Origin: Nocardioides sp.
GTDB lineage: Bacteria > Actinomycetota > Actinomycetes > Propionibacteriales > Nocardioidaceae
Assembly: GCA_037045645.1 (NCBI GenBank)
Contig: JBAOIH010000001.1
Span: forward strand, 1,774,001 to 1,838,000
Reading direction: 5' to 3'
Length of the DNA stretch: 64,000 nt
This document shows, one piece after another, positions 1 through 6,323 of the stretch. The translations under genes were made by a program, and so were the position numbers. The notes beneath the pieces are model-generated. The model ran no database searches, was not told the origin of the DNA, and was given only the letters and a program-made list of their open reading frames with translations. The first letter of the stretch is position 1. Each line of letters opens with the position of its first letter.

Positions 1-238
1 AGGCGCGCCGCTGCTCAACCTCCCTGGCGAGAGCCAAGGCATCAATGTCGCCCACGAGGACCGACCTGATCACGACCGCAACTTCCGAGAGGGGCACGTC
101 GAGCGTCACCGCGATAAGCGAACGAGCTTGATCCTCGATCTCGCCAACACGCCTAGCCTGCGTGAGCCCGTCAATCTCGGGGACTTCGATCATCCACCAT
201 CGGCCGTCACGGGTGACGGTGACTTCATACTCCTTCAT
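1..238 (-). CDS. hicB: HicB-family antitoxin, partial (3' end outside window)
   Basis: Reading from the ATG at 238, 79 codons are visible before the window edge. The N-terminus begins MKEYEVTVTRDGRWW and continues with IEVPEIDGLTQARRV, the partly degraded RNase-H-like fold of HicB antitoxins; the C-terminal DNA-binding part would lie outside. The ATG overlaps the stop of the upstream small gene (ATGA), the usual translational coupling of hicA and hicB. HicB binds and blocks HicA and represses the operon. The family call rests on fold-like sequence, size and gene order. Confidence 0.8.
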   Translation of the reverse strand, partial: MKEYEVTVTRDGRWWMIEVPEIDGLTQARRVGEIEDQARSLIAVTLDVPLSEVAVVIRSVLVGDIDALALAREVEQRRA

Positions 239-444
239 CGCTGCCCCTCCTGGCACTGATTGATCGCTTTGCGGCACTTGCGGACAACTCCGGGGGAGAT
301 CGTCCGGTGGCTGTCAGGAAGCGGGAACGTGTGCGCTCCACACGGGCACCCGTACTTGGTGTGCCGTCCGTCCGAGGTGAGGACAGACCAACCGGCCACC
401 TTCAACTCCTTGACCATCGCCCGCGTGGGTTGCTCTGAGAGCAT
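235..444 (-). CDS. hicA: HicA-family mRNA interferase toxin
   Basis: A 69-residue basic protein with the HicA signature: an N-terminal helix, then GWSVLTSDGRHTKYGC with the expected catalytic histidine at residue 28 (usual family form G-S-H; here G-R-H) and a following beta strand. HicA toxins are small double-stranded-RNA-binding-fold ribonucleases that cleave mRNA independently of the ribosome. CPCG at 33-36 is an addition seen in some actinobacterial members. The gene overlaps hicB by 4 nt. There is no Shine-Dalgarno; a TAGACT hexamer lies 6 nt before the ATG, so the transcript is probably leaderless. Confidence 0.85.
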   Translation of the reverse strand: MLSEQPTRAMVKELKVAGWSVLTSDGRHTKYGCPCGAHTFPLPDSHRTISPGVVRKCRKAINQCQEGQR

Positions 445-448
445 GACG

Positions 449-491
449 GTAGTCTACCGCACTAGACAGTTTCAAGGCAAGTGGACTAGAC
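449..491 (-). promoter_or_regulatory. hicA promoter and candidate HicB operators
   Basis: On the minus strand TAGACT (456-451) is a -10 hexamer 6 nt from the hicA ATG. It lies inside an 11-bp dyad GGTAG-T-CTACC (449-459). ACTAGAC occurs at 461-467 and again at 485-491, 24 bp apart. A repressor bound to these sites would block the -10 box, which fits autorepression by HicB. The binding itself is inferred. Confidence 0.5.
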
Positions 492-739
492 GAAATACAA
501 ATGTGACCAACCGGGCGACAGTCGGTGCTCGCTGACACCCTCACCCCATGACCATCCGTGCCCTCGTGGCCGTACGCCTCGCCGCCACCCCGGGGCCCTA
601 CCCCGCGAGCCGTGAGGCCGAAGCGCGCGCCCATTACGGGCTGACCCCGACGGGGTCCACGGGCGGCCGTGGCGCTGCCGATGGAGATCGGGAGGTTGCG
701 GAGGTTGCGGGAGAAGCGGGCGGGGGCGAGGTCACGGCG

Positions 740-757
740 TAGCAATCTGGTAGCAAT
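740..757. repeat. Paired TAGCAAT direct repeats, possible integrase arm sites
   Basis: TAGCAAT occurs at 740-746 and 751-757. The 11-bp period places both on the same helix face. Such short direct repeats 70-80 bp from a tRNA 3' end are typical of arm-type sites bound by the N-terminal domain of tyrosine integrases. Function is inferred from position and spacing. Confidence 0.4.
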
Positions 758-772
758 GACCGGAGAATGACC

Positions 773-810
773 AAGGCCCTGATCTGCGCGTTCATGCAGG
801 TCAGGGCCTT
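773..810. terminator. Inverted repeat between accessory element and tRNA cluster
   Basis: AAGGCCCTGA (773-782) pairs with TCAGGGCCTT (801-810). A GTTTTCTG tract follows on the plus strand, so it could stop plus-strand transcripts running into the tRNA genes. On the minus strand it sits directly after tRNA-Val and could also form the tRNA transcript end. Confidence 0.6.
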
Positions 811-822
811 GTTTTCTGTCCG

Positions 823-894
823 TGGGCGATACTGGGTTTGAACCAGTGACCTCTTCCGTGTCAAGGAAGCGCGCTACCGCTGCGCCAATCGCCC
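823..894 (-). tRNA. tRNA-Val(GAC)
   Basis: A 72-nt cloverleaf with acceptor GGGCGAT/ATCGCCC, D-arm GGCGCAGCGGTAGCGC, anticodon stem CTTCC/GGAAG with loop TTGACAC (anticodon GAC) and T-loop GTTCAAA. The CCA end is not encoded. It is the last of three tRNAs on this strand, after tRNA-Gly and tRNA-Cys. Its 3' half is nearly identical to tRNA-Val(CAC) at 3135. Confidence 0.97.
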
Positions 895-915
895 TCGTAT
901 TGAGCTTATCTTTCG

Positions 916-986
916 AGGTGGGTACGGGATTTGAACCCGTGTACACGGATTTGCAGTCCGTTGCCTCGCCTCTCGGCCAACCCACC
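916..986 (-). tRNA. tRNA-Cys(GCA)
   Basis: A 71-nt cloverleaf with acceptor GGTGGGT/ACCCACC, discriminator U, anticodon stem CGGA/TCCG with loop CTGCAAA (anticodon GCA) and T-loop GTTCAAA. The U discriminator is a cysteine tRNA identity element. It sits between tRNA-Gly and tRNA-Val. Confidence 0.97.
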
Positions 987-1015
987 GGGAAGTGGGTCTG
1001 CCGAGACCCGCTCCG

Positions 1016-1088
1016 AGCGGACGACGAGGCTCGAACTCGCGACCTCAACCTTGGCAAGGTTGCGCTCTACCAACTGAGCTACGTCCGC
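1016..1088 (-). tRNA. tRNA-Gly(GCC)
   Basis: A 73-nt cloverleaf with acceptor GCGGACG/CGTCCGC, discriminator U, anticodon stem CAACC/GGTTG with loop TTGCCAA (anticodon GCC) and T-loop GTTCGAG. It is the first gene of the Gly-Cys-Val cluster and diverges from the aminotransferase gene at 1183. Confidence 0.97.
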
Positions 1089-1170
1089 TTGCGCTCCTCC
1101 GAGTCTCCTCGGCGGCGTGCGGAGAGAACACTAACGGATCACTTCAAGCACGCAAAAACGGGGGGCTCCC

Positions 1171-1176
1171 TAGAGT
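1171..1176 (+). promoter_or_regulatory. -10 element TAGAGT of the aminotransferase gene
   Basis: TAGAGT ends 6 nt before the ATG at 1183 and no Shine-Dalgarno is present, so transcription probably starts at the start codon. I see no clear -35 box. Confidence 0.5.
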
Positions 1177-1182
1177 GTCGGC

Positions 1183-2007
1183 ATGCGAGTGTGGGTCAAC
1201 GACAGGCTGCTGATGGACGCGGACGAAGCAGCGATCCGGGTGTCCGATCATGGGTTCACCGTGGGTGACGGGGTGTTCGAAGCGCTCAAGATCGTCGACG
1301 GCCAGCCGTTCGCGCTGACCCGCCACCTGGACCGGTTGGCCACCTCTGCTGGCGCCCTCGGTCTGCCCGCCCCGGACGACACCAAGATCCGGATGGCCGT
1401 GGCTGCCGTCCTCGACGGCTTCGACGATCCGCTCGGCCGGCTTCGCATTACGTACACCGGCGGACCATCCCCGATGGGCTCGGGGCGAGGTGAAGTGGTG
1501 CCCACCCTGGTGGTCGCCGCCTCGCCGATGGCGCCGTACCCCTCGACGGCGCACGTCGTCACCGTCCCCTGGCCACGCAACGAACGCGGCGCCTTGGCCG
1601 GAGTGAAGTCCACCTCGTACGCGGAGAACGTGGTCGCCCTGGCGTACGCCGCCAAGCAAGGCGCCGGCGAGGCGATCTTCACCAATCTGGCGGGCAACGT
1701 GTGCGAGGGCACCGGTTCGAACGTCTTCTATGTAGTCGACGGCGAGTTGCGCACACCCACCTTGGCATCAGGCTGTCTTGCCGGCGTAACGCGCGCGCTC
1801 ATCCTCGAGTGGTGTGGCGCCGTCGAGGTGGACGAGCCTCTCGAACACGTGGTGGCCACCGCAGAGGAAGCGTTCCTTGCCTCCACCACCCGAGACGCTC
1901 AACCGATCGCGCGCTGGGACGACCGCCACTTCGGCGATGCTGGGCCGGTCACCCGTGAGGTGCAGGAGACGTGGGCACGCCGCGAACGGCAGCACGTCGA
2001 CCCCTGA
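1183..2007 (+). CDS. pabC: Class IV aminotransferase, probable aminodeoxychorismate lyase
   Basis: A 274-residue fold-type IV PLP enzyme. The expected catalytic lysine is K142 in GALAGVKSTSYAEN, and the cofactor-binding glycine-rich strand is FTNLAGNVCEGTGSNV. Relatives are 4-amino-4-deoxychorismate lyase (PabC, p-aminobenzoate and folate synthesis), branched-chain aminotransferase and D-amino-acid transaminase. The short length and the MRVWVNDRLLMDADEAAI start fit actinobacterial PabC-like proteins best. No other folate gene is nearby, so the substrate is not settled. The ATG at 1183 is chosen because the TAGAGT box lies 6 nt upstream. Confidence 0.75.
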   Translation: MRVWVNDRLLMDADEAAIRVSDHGFTVGDGVFEALKIVDGQPFALTRHLDRLATSAGALGLPAPDDTKIRMAVAAVLDGFDDPLGRLRITYTGGPSPMGSGRGEVVPTLVVAASPMAPYPSTAHVVTVPWPRNERGALAGVKSTSYAENVVALAYAAKQGAGEAIFTNLAGNVCEGTGSNVFYVVDGELRTPTLASGCLAGVTRALILEWCGAVEVDEPLEHVVATAEEAFLASTTRDAQPIARWDDRHFGDAGPVTREVQETWARRERQHVDP

Positions 2008-2010
2008 CGC

Positions 2011-2466
2011 TCAGCGGTCCAAGAGTTGCGACACCAGCGCGTCGATATCCAGGTGACCGGACTCGGCACCGAAGGGTACGAGCGCCACGGTCGCGCTCAG
2101 GAACGAATAGACCTGCGAGGCCCGTGCTTCGAGGATCAACTGGCCGTCCGGCGACGACAGTCGAATCCCGACGACCGCACTCCCCTCGCCGTCCAGACTC
2201 GGCCAGACCAAGACGTCGCCATAGCCAGTCGGATCTGTGACGCCGCGACTGAGCAAGCTCCGCGCGAACGACCATGCGACAGCCGTCGGCTCGGTCGGGA
2301 AAGCGACCGTGACCGCGTACGGATCACGGGCGTCGAACCCGAGTTCGATCTCCAGGTCGTGCTCCTGGCCCAGCCGATCGAGGCAGAACACCGAAACCAC
2401 TCGGCGTACGACCGAGGCGATCGGCTGCTGGGACGAGGCCGGTCGGTCACCTAGCGGGCGGGTCAT
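2011..2466 (-). CDS. SsgA-family cell division/sporulation regulator
   Basis: A 151-residue protein with the SsgA/SsgB (SALP) domain from about residue 20: VVSVFCLDRLGQEHDLEIEL, YDPYAVTVAF-like DPYAVTVAFPTEPTAVAWSF, the core FARSLLSRGVTDPTGYGDV and a C-terminal VYSFLSATVALVPFGAESG. SsgA-like proteins are found only in actinobacteria; in Streptomyces they place septa and recruit FtsZ. In genera that do not sporulate the role is not established. It converges on the aminotransferase gene with a 3-bp gap. The residues before position 20 are not conserved, so a later start is possible. Confidence 0.85.
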   Translation of the reverse strand: MTRPLGDRPASSQQPIASVVRRVVSVFCLDRLGQEHDLEIELGFDARDPYAVTVAFPTEPTAVAWSFARSLLSRGVTDPTGYGDVLVWPSLDGEGSAVVGIRLSSPDGQLILEARASQVYSFLSATVALVPFGAESGHLDIDALVSQLLDR

Positions 2467-2548
2467 GTCAGGGGGACGCGCGAGCGGGTGCGATATGACG
2501 CCGAAGTGACGACGACATGGCCGACAGGGAATGTCAGGAACGACCCGT

Positions 2549-2554
2549 TATCGT
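2549..2554 (+). promoter_or_regulatory. -10 element TATCGT of the PGPGW protein gene
   Basis: TATCGT lies 7 nt before the ATG at 2562, with no Shine-Dalgarno, which supports that start and a leaderless transcript. Confidence 0.45.
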
Positions 2555-2561
2555 GCCTGCC

Positions 2562-3083
2562 ATGTCAGGCGCCGCCAAGCGAATCGTGCTGGAGACCCTG
2601 GGCTGGTTGCTGCTCCTGGTGGGCATTGCGGCACTGGTCCTGCCCGGGCCGGGGCTGCTCGGAATCTTCGCCGGACTGGCCCTGTTGTCGCAGCAGTACG
2701 AGTGGGCGGAGAAGCGGGTCGAACCCGTACGCCTGCGGGCGATGCGCGCCGCCGCCGAGGGCGTCGAGACCTGGCCGCGCGTGCTGATGTCGTCGCTGCT
2801 TGCCCTCGGACTCGTGGGCTGCGGGATCGTGTGGATCCTCTCTCCCCCCTCGCCCTCGTGGTGGCTCCTGTCCGAGCGGCTCTGGCTTCCCGGCGGGCTC
2901 TGGACCGGTGTCACCCAGATCGGGTCGGGGGTCATCGCTCTGGTGATGATCGTGTACGCGTTCCGTCGCTTCCACGGCCGACCCGACGCGGTCGCGGAGT
3001 TGGAGCACGACATCGAGGACAACGACGAGGAGCGCGAGCACGAACAGGAGGAACGCCAGCATCTGGGCGACAGGGACGCATAA
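2562..3083 (+). CDS. PGPGW/TIGR02611-type membrane protein
   Basis: A 173-residue membrane protein. The N-terminal pair of helices contains the PGPGW motif region LVLPGPGLLGIFAGLALL followed by EYPWA-like QQYEWAEK. Two more hydrophobic stretches follow (about 79-100 and 125-145), then a highly acidic tail rich in E and D. The family is widespread in actinobacteria and has no known function. The start at 2562 is preferred over an in-frame ATG at 2517 because the TANNNT box sits 7 nt before it and the protein then begins just ahead of the conserved domain. Confidence 0.8.
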   Translation: MSGAAKRIVLETLGWLLLLVGIAALVLPGPGLLGIFAGLALLSQQYEWAEKRVEPVRLRAMRAAAEGVETWPRVLMSSLLALGLVGCGIVWILSPPSPSWWLLSERLWLPGGLWTGVTQIGSGVIALVMIVYAFRRFHGRPDAVAELEHDIEDNDEEREHEQEERQHLGDRDA

Positions 3084-3134
3084 CGACCCGGATTCTCGAC
3101 GCGACCGGCCAGTGCGTTAGAGTCTCGCTCGCTC

Positions 3135-3206
3135 GGGCGATTGGCGCAGTGGTAGCGCGCTTCGTTCACACCGAAGAGGTCACTGGTTCGAACCCAGTAT
3201 CGCCCA
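3135..3206 (+). tRNA. tRNA-Val(CAC), attachment site of the prophage
   Basis: A 72-nt cloverleaf with acceptor GGGCGAT/ATCGCCC, anticodon stem CTTCG/CGAAG with loop TTCACAC (anticodon CAC) and T-loop GTTCGAA. Phage-derived genes begin directly downstream of its 3' end, so it is the probable integration site. The right-hand copy of the core is not visible because the right end of the element is damaged. Confidence 0.97.
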
Positions 3207-3218
3207 CCGACGAAATAG

Positions 3219-3255
3219 GGCCCCTGACCTGCGGAAACGCAGAAAATCAGGGGCC
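3219..3255 (+). terminator. Intrinsic terminator-like hairpin after tRNA-Val(CAC)
   Basis: GGCCCCTGA (3219-3227) pairs with TCAGGGGCC (3247-3255), followed by GTTCTCGTTCTC. It resembles the inverted repeat after the other tRNA-Val (773-810), sharing the CCCTGACCTGC core. Confidence 0.7.
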
Positions 3256-3269
3256 GTTCTCGTTCTCGT

Positions 3270-3285
3270 GGACAGCATGAGGACA
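3270..3285. repeat. GGACA direct repeats downstream of tRNA-Val(CAC)
   Basis: GGACA at 3270-3274 and 3281-3285 has the same 11-bp period as the TAGCAAT pair near the other tRNA-Val. They could be integrase arm sites of this prophage. The repeat is short, so chance is possible. Confidence 0.25.
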
Positions 3286-3326
3286 AAAGTCCGGCCCCTC
3301 TCAATTCAACCGAGAGGATTTCCCCC

Positions 3327-3479
3327 ATGAACACCACATCACCACCGGCCACCATCGAACAGGTGTTGAGCACCTTGGACGCCTTGCGTGTCAAGGCTGT
3401 CGAAGCGCTTGTAGACGTCCGCGCCGACTTGGACGCGCCGCAGCGCCGGCTTGAGCAGTTGGAGCAGGTGCACCGATGA
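3327..3479 (+). CDS. Small hypothetical protein upstream of ImmA-like peptidase
   Basis: A 50-codon gene whose stop overlaps the start of the next gene (ATGA at 3476-3479). The predicted product is helical, with alternating leucine, valine and acidic residues, ending RRLEQLEQVHR. No domain is recognised. Its position, first gene of the left arm and coupled to an ImmA-like gene, suggests a role with the neighbour such as a regulator partner. It could also be only a leader that couples translation. Confidence 0.55.
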   Translation: MNTTSPPATIEQVLSTLDALRVKAVEALVDVRADLDAPQRRLEQLEQVHR

Positions 3480-4075
3480 GCGGAAGCCCCGGTCAAGCCG
3501 GTCGAGCTCAACAAGCGAAGCCCGTCAAGGTCGAGCAGCACTCCCAGTTGGACCACATCCGAACCACAACGGTCAAGAACCCGTGGGATACCCGCGGCCG
3601 CTTGAATGACATCTTCACTAATCGCTATGACCCGTGGGTACACCTCGGCTTGCGTGAGCCGTTCCGAGGAGTTCGCGTGCGCTTCAACTCCGACCTCGAG
3701 AAGGGCCGCGCGTTGGGCCTGGCCGAGTGGGGATCCCCGGCTGTGATTCACCTACTCGACTCTATGGATAGCGGCCAGATCCGCGCGACGCTTGCCCACG
3801 AGATCGTTCACCTCGAGCGCGGCGCGGTGCCGCGCAAGTGCGGTGAACTAGAGGACGCAATCTGCGACCTTGTGGCCGCTTCACGGCTCATCGACGTAGA
3901 GAAACTCAGCGGTCTGAGGAAGTTGGTCGACGGCGCGGGTGAAGACCTCGGCGCTCTGGCGGCCGGGCTGGGCGTGGATATCGACACGAGCAAATCCGCG
4001 CTCATCCTCCTGGACGCCGCTGAGGCGCGAGTGACTCAGCGGCGTCAGGCGTCGCGCGTGACTCTCGACGCCTGA
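3476..4075 (+). CDS. ImmA/IrrE-family metallopeptidase
   Basis: A 199-residue protein with a zinc-peptidase motif HEIVH at residues 108-112 and a following acidic helix ELEDAICDLVAASRLI that would supply the third ligand, the pattern of ImmA/IrrE and similar phage proteins. In Bacillus ICEBs1 ImmA cleaves the ImmR repressor to induce the element; many actinobacterial phages and prophages carry such a protein beside the immunity region. The expected repressor is not found next to it, although the 50-residue neighbour is coupled. About 30 N-terminal residues are disordered. Confidence in the peptidase is good; the substrate is unknown. Confidence 0.75.
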   Translation: MSGSPGQAGRAQQAKPVKVEQHSQLDHIRTTTVKNPWDTRGRLNDIFTNRYDPWVHLGLREPFRGVRVRFNSDLEKGRALGLAEWGSPAVIHLLDSMDSGQIRATLAHEIVHLERGAVPRKCGELEDAICDLVAASRLIDVEKLSGLRKLVDGAGEDLGALAAGLGVDIDTSKSALILLDAAEARVTQRRQASRVTLDA

Positions 4076-4640
4076 CGACAAGCGCGACGCGACACCGTTG
4101 CGAATCGCAACTCCAAACGCAGTCGCACGGCTGAACTTCAAGCAGCAATGGACGGCGAACCGCCCCCTGGCCTCACGGCTGGGGGGCGGTGCTTGTCTGA
4201 GGGCGGCCCAACGGGAGTTGGGGACAACGTCCCCACCGGTCAGCCCGGCGGGCCTCTACCTAGTCAGCGTCCTGGGGCAGCACATACCCGCTGAGATTGT
4301 CGACCGTCTGGTCCACGTTGAGCATCAGTCGCAGAAGATGAGCAGTCCGAGGGATGGGTACGGTGGGATTAGTTCTCCGGTCCAGAAGTCAGCCGCCAGT
4401 TCGGGCGTTGAGAGCCAGTTGAGCATCCCGACATAGGCGCCCGCTCGCGTGACCGCCAACGATTGTCGTGCTGGGTAACTGTGAGTCGTTCTTGGATTCC
4501 CACCAACTGCAGCGCGTCGCCTCTCGGGTGACGTCGGGATAGACCGTGTGCGGCGTGGCATTTTGGCGGCTCTTCTCTGGCGTTGAACCGGATGCATGTG
4601 CCTCGGGATAGTAGATGCCGTCCCCGTCAGCGACGGGCTC
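4076..4640. other. Gene-poor stretch inside the prophage
   Basis: A hairpin with ACCGCCCCC (4159-4167) and GGGGGCGGT (4182-4190), followed by GCTTG, ends the ImmA transcript. The open frames here (plus 4098-4436, minus 4325-4597) lack domains, ribosome sites or codon bias that would support a gene, and I leave them out. Confidence 0.5.
4159..4190 (+). terminator. Hairpin terminator after the ImmA-like gene
   Basis: Nine-base GC-rich arms ACCGCCCCC and GGGGGCGGT enclose a 14-nt loop, about 85 nt after the peptidase stop codon. There is only a weak T run. Confidence 0.6.
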
Positions 4641-4646
4641 TAGAGT
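4641..4646 (+). promoter_or_regulatory. -10 element TAGAGT of the ion channel gene
   Basis: TAGAGT is 8 nt upstream of the ATG at 4655, consistent with a leaderless start as seen for other genes in the window. Confidence 0.4.
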
Positions 4647-4654
4647 GCTTGCTC

Positions 4655-5280
4655 ATGACTCGTGTCGAGCGCTGGGAGCGCCGCGCTGAGACTCCGCTGT
4701 TGCTTCTCGCCGTGGCGTTCCTGGTGGCGTATGCGTGGCCGGTGCTGGACCCGCGTCTTTCGCGCGATTGGCGTAACGTCCTGACAGTGTTGTCGTGGTC
4801 GGTATGGGCCGCATTCGCGCTGGACTTCGCGGTGCGCCTCTATCTCGCGGAAGGTGATCGGCGCCGGTACGCGGTGGCTCACTGGTATGACGTGGCGCTG
4901 ATTGCGTTGCCGATGCTGCGGCCGTTGCGGTTGTTGCGGTTGTTGGCGTTCGCGCGTGTCCTCAATCGCAGCGCGGCCGGGTCGCTCGTCGGCCAGGTCA
5001 CACCTACGTGGTGGGTGTCGCGGTCATTGCCGTCGGCCTGGGTTCGATTGCGATTCTCCATGCTGAGCAGGAGTCACCGGACGCCAACATCACCACGTTT
5101 GGTGACGCGCTTTGGTGGGCGGCCACCACCGTGACCACGGTCCGCTATGGGGACCGCTACCCGGTGACCACGAGCGGCCGTCTCGTGGCCGTGGCGCTGA
5201 TGGTGGTCGGTATCTCGATGGTCGGCGCTGTCACGGCCAGTGTCGCGGCCTGGATGGTCAAGCACGTCGAACAGTCCTAG
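4655..5280 (+). pseudogene. Voltage-gated-type ion channel, frameshifted, altered selectivity filter
   Basis: A six-helix potassium-channel-like protein in two frames. The first (from ATG 4655) gives helices S1-S4, with an arginine-rich S4-like segment MLRPLRLLRLLAFARVL. Near 5003 the frame slips by one base and the second frame gives S5, the pore (TTFGDALWWAATTVTT) and S6. The filter reads TTVRYGD where TVGYGD is expected. The glycine-to-arginine change should block K+ conduction, so even with the frame restored this would not be a normal channel. It converges on the gene at 5277. A channel inside a prophage could be a host gene carried along or a membrane-acting defence or exclusion factor; neither can be shown. 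Confidence 0.75.
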
Positions 5281-5627
5281 GGCCAGGTGAGAAGCGGGGG
5301 TTGGGCCGTAGGTGGCTGCTCCGGCTTCTTCGGCGGCGCGGGGCGAGCTCGAGCGGCGGCCAAGGCACGCTCAGCGGCCAGTGCACGCGCGCGCTCACGG
5401 GTGAGGGCCTGCTTGCCGGGGTCGCCCAGTACGTCCCAGGTCTCGGCTGGGATGTCATCGGGTCGCTCCGGTCCGGTGGGCGGCTGCTCGCCGGGCTGCT
5501 CGTTCGCTTGGGCAGCCATCTGCCAGCCGCCGAAGCGTGCCCGGTGGTGGGCGAAAAGCTGGGGCAGCGTGTCGAGGGTGATCTGGGCGGGCTTGGCGGG
5601 CACGCCAAACACAGGGTGCTGGGACAT
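5277..5627 (-). CDS. Hypothetical prophage protein, scaffold-like C-terminal part
   Basis: A 116-residue product. After a P/Q/E-rich middle it has WDVLGDPGKQALTRERARAL, the start of the coiled coil found in many phage scaffold proteins, then an A/R helix and a proline-rich end. The start MSQHPVF at 5627 is chosen because AGGAG lies 8 nt upstream; an in-frame ATG at 5651 has no such site. It may be a truncated or recombined scaffold gene, since a second scaffold gene is at 12164. The N-terminus MSQHPVFGVPAKPAQITLD is not recognised. Confidence 0.5.
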   Translation of the reverse strand: MSQHPVFGVPAKPAQITLDTLPQLFAHHRARFGGWQMAAQANEQPGEQPPTGPERPDDIPAETWDVLGDPGKQALTRERARALAAERALAAARARPAPPKKPEQPPTAQPPLLTWP

Positions 5628-5725
5628 CGCGTCTCCTGGTGTGGTCGGCACGGGTCTGATTGCGCGGTGCCGGATGCGCGCCTACCTCGCCGTCGCGGCG
5701 AGAGAAGTCTTTACGAAATGCGAAA

Positions 5726-5752
5726 CGCCCCGGATCTCAGATCAACGGGGCG
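5726..5752 (-). terminator. Hairpin downstream of the gene at 5777-5998
   Basis: CGCCCC (5726-5731) pairs with GGGGCG (5747-5752). The minus-strand flank CATTTCGTAAAG is moderately T-rich. It lies 25 bp after the stop of the small gene. Confidence 0.55.
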
Positions 5753-5776
5753 TAGGGGGTAGGGGCAGGAGGTGGG

Positions 5777-5998
5777 TCAGGCTGCTGACAGGCGGCCCTG
5801 CGCAAGTAAGTCTGGGTCGACGTCAAGCTCAAGATCGTCAATCCAGAAAATCAACTGACCTAGGGCCGAATCGAAATCGCAATCGCGCAGCGAGTCCACA
5901 ATGTCGAGACGGGCGTCGGCGTCAAGAAACGGGATAACTCGGGCGAAGAGCAGGTAGGCAACGTCCATCGGATTCGAGGCCACCGTTGCGTTACTCAT
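5777..5998 (-). CDS. Small acidic protein, possible orphan immunity protein (MafI-like)
   Basis: A 73-residue strongly acidic protein: YLLFARVIPFLDADARLDIV, then DFDSALGQLIFWIDDLELDV and DPDLLAQ. A helix, a turn around DCDFDSALGQL and a short ending helix resemble MafI-type immunity proteins that pair with nuclease toxins, but similarity is at the level of pattern only. A TATGAT hexamer 8 nt before the ATG suggests a leaderless transcript. The left end of the IS3 element lies 46 bp upstream of the start, between it and the toxin genes. Confidence 0.5.
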   Translation of the reverse strand: MSNATVASNPMDVAYLLFARVIPFLDADARLDIVDSLRDCDFDSALGQLIFWIDDLELDVDPDLLAQGRLSAA

Positions 5999-6095
5999 GC
6001 CACCGGATCATAGCGGCCACTCGCGATTGCTGCCCAGGGGAAGTTGAACCGCCCCGGCATGTCCGGAGAGCTGATTCGTTGGAAGGATCACTCTC

Positions 6096-6323
6096 ATGGC
6101 ACGTCCCTCGAGGTACCCGACCGAGCTGCGTGAGCGCGCAGTGCGGATGGTGATGGAGTCCAGGCAGGACTATCCGCACGAGTCCGCCGTGATCAGGTCG
6201 GTCGCGGCGAAGCTGGGCATCACCTCTACTGAATCGCTGCGTAAGTGGCTGCGGCAGGCCGAGATCGACGGCGGTGTCCGCGTCGGCAAGTCCAGCGAGG
6301 AGATCGCTGAGATCAAGGCGTGA
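6096..6323 (+). CDS. IS3-family transposase OrfA, probably truncated
   Basis: A 75-residue product with the OrfA helix-turn-helix: RPSRYPTELRERAVRMV, then SVAAKLGITSTESLRKWL. The usual OrfA continues through a leucine-zipper helix KKEVAELRRANEILKSASAF to AELDRP. Here that part is present but in the -1 frame after a stop at 6321, so one base seems to be missing near 6320. OrfA with OrfB makes the active OrfAB transposase by -1 slippage. The break would remove the zipper unless it is a sequence error. Confidence 0.8.
   Translation: MARPSRYPTELRERAVRMVMESRQDYPHESAVIRSVAAKLGITSTESLRKWLRQAEIDGGVRVGKSSEEIAEIKA

Larger units (their letters stand above)
492..822. other. Stretch without a convincing gene, end of accessory element
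   Basis: A 64-codon plus-strand frame at 548-742 has no recognisable domain and a low-complexity G/A/E-rich tail; I do not call it. The stretch holds paired 7-bp direct repeats (740-757) and a long inverted repeat (773-810) next to the tRNA-Val 3' end, as expected for the attachment end of an integrated element. Confidence 0.4.

Noticed and set aside
548..742. 64-codon plus-strand frame next to tRNA-Val(GAC)
   Set aside because: No domain, G/A/E-rich low complexity at the end, no ribosome site, and it overlaps attachment-like repeats.
4098..4597. Open frames on both strands between ImmA-like gene and ion channel
   Set aside because: Composition is not protein-like, the two overlap each other, and the plus frame runs through a terminator hairpin.
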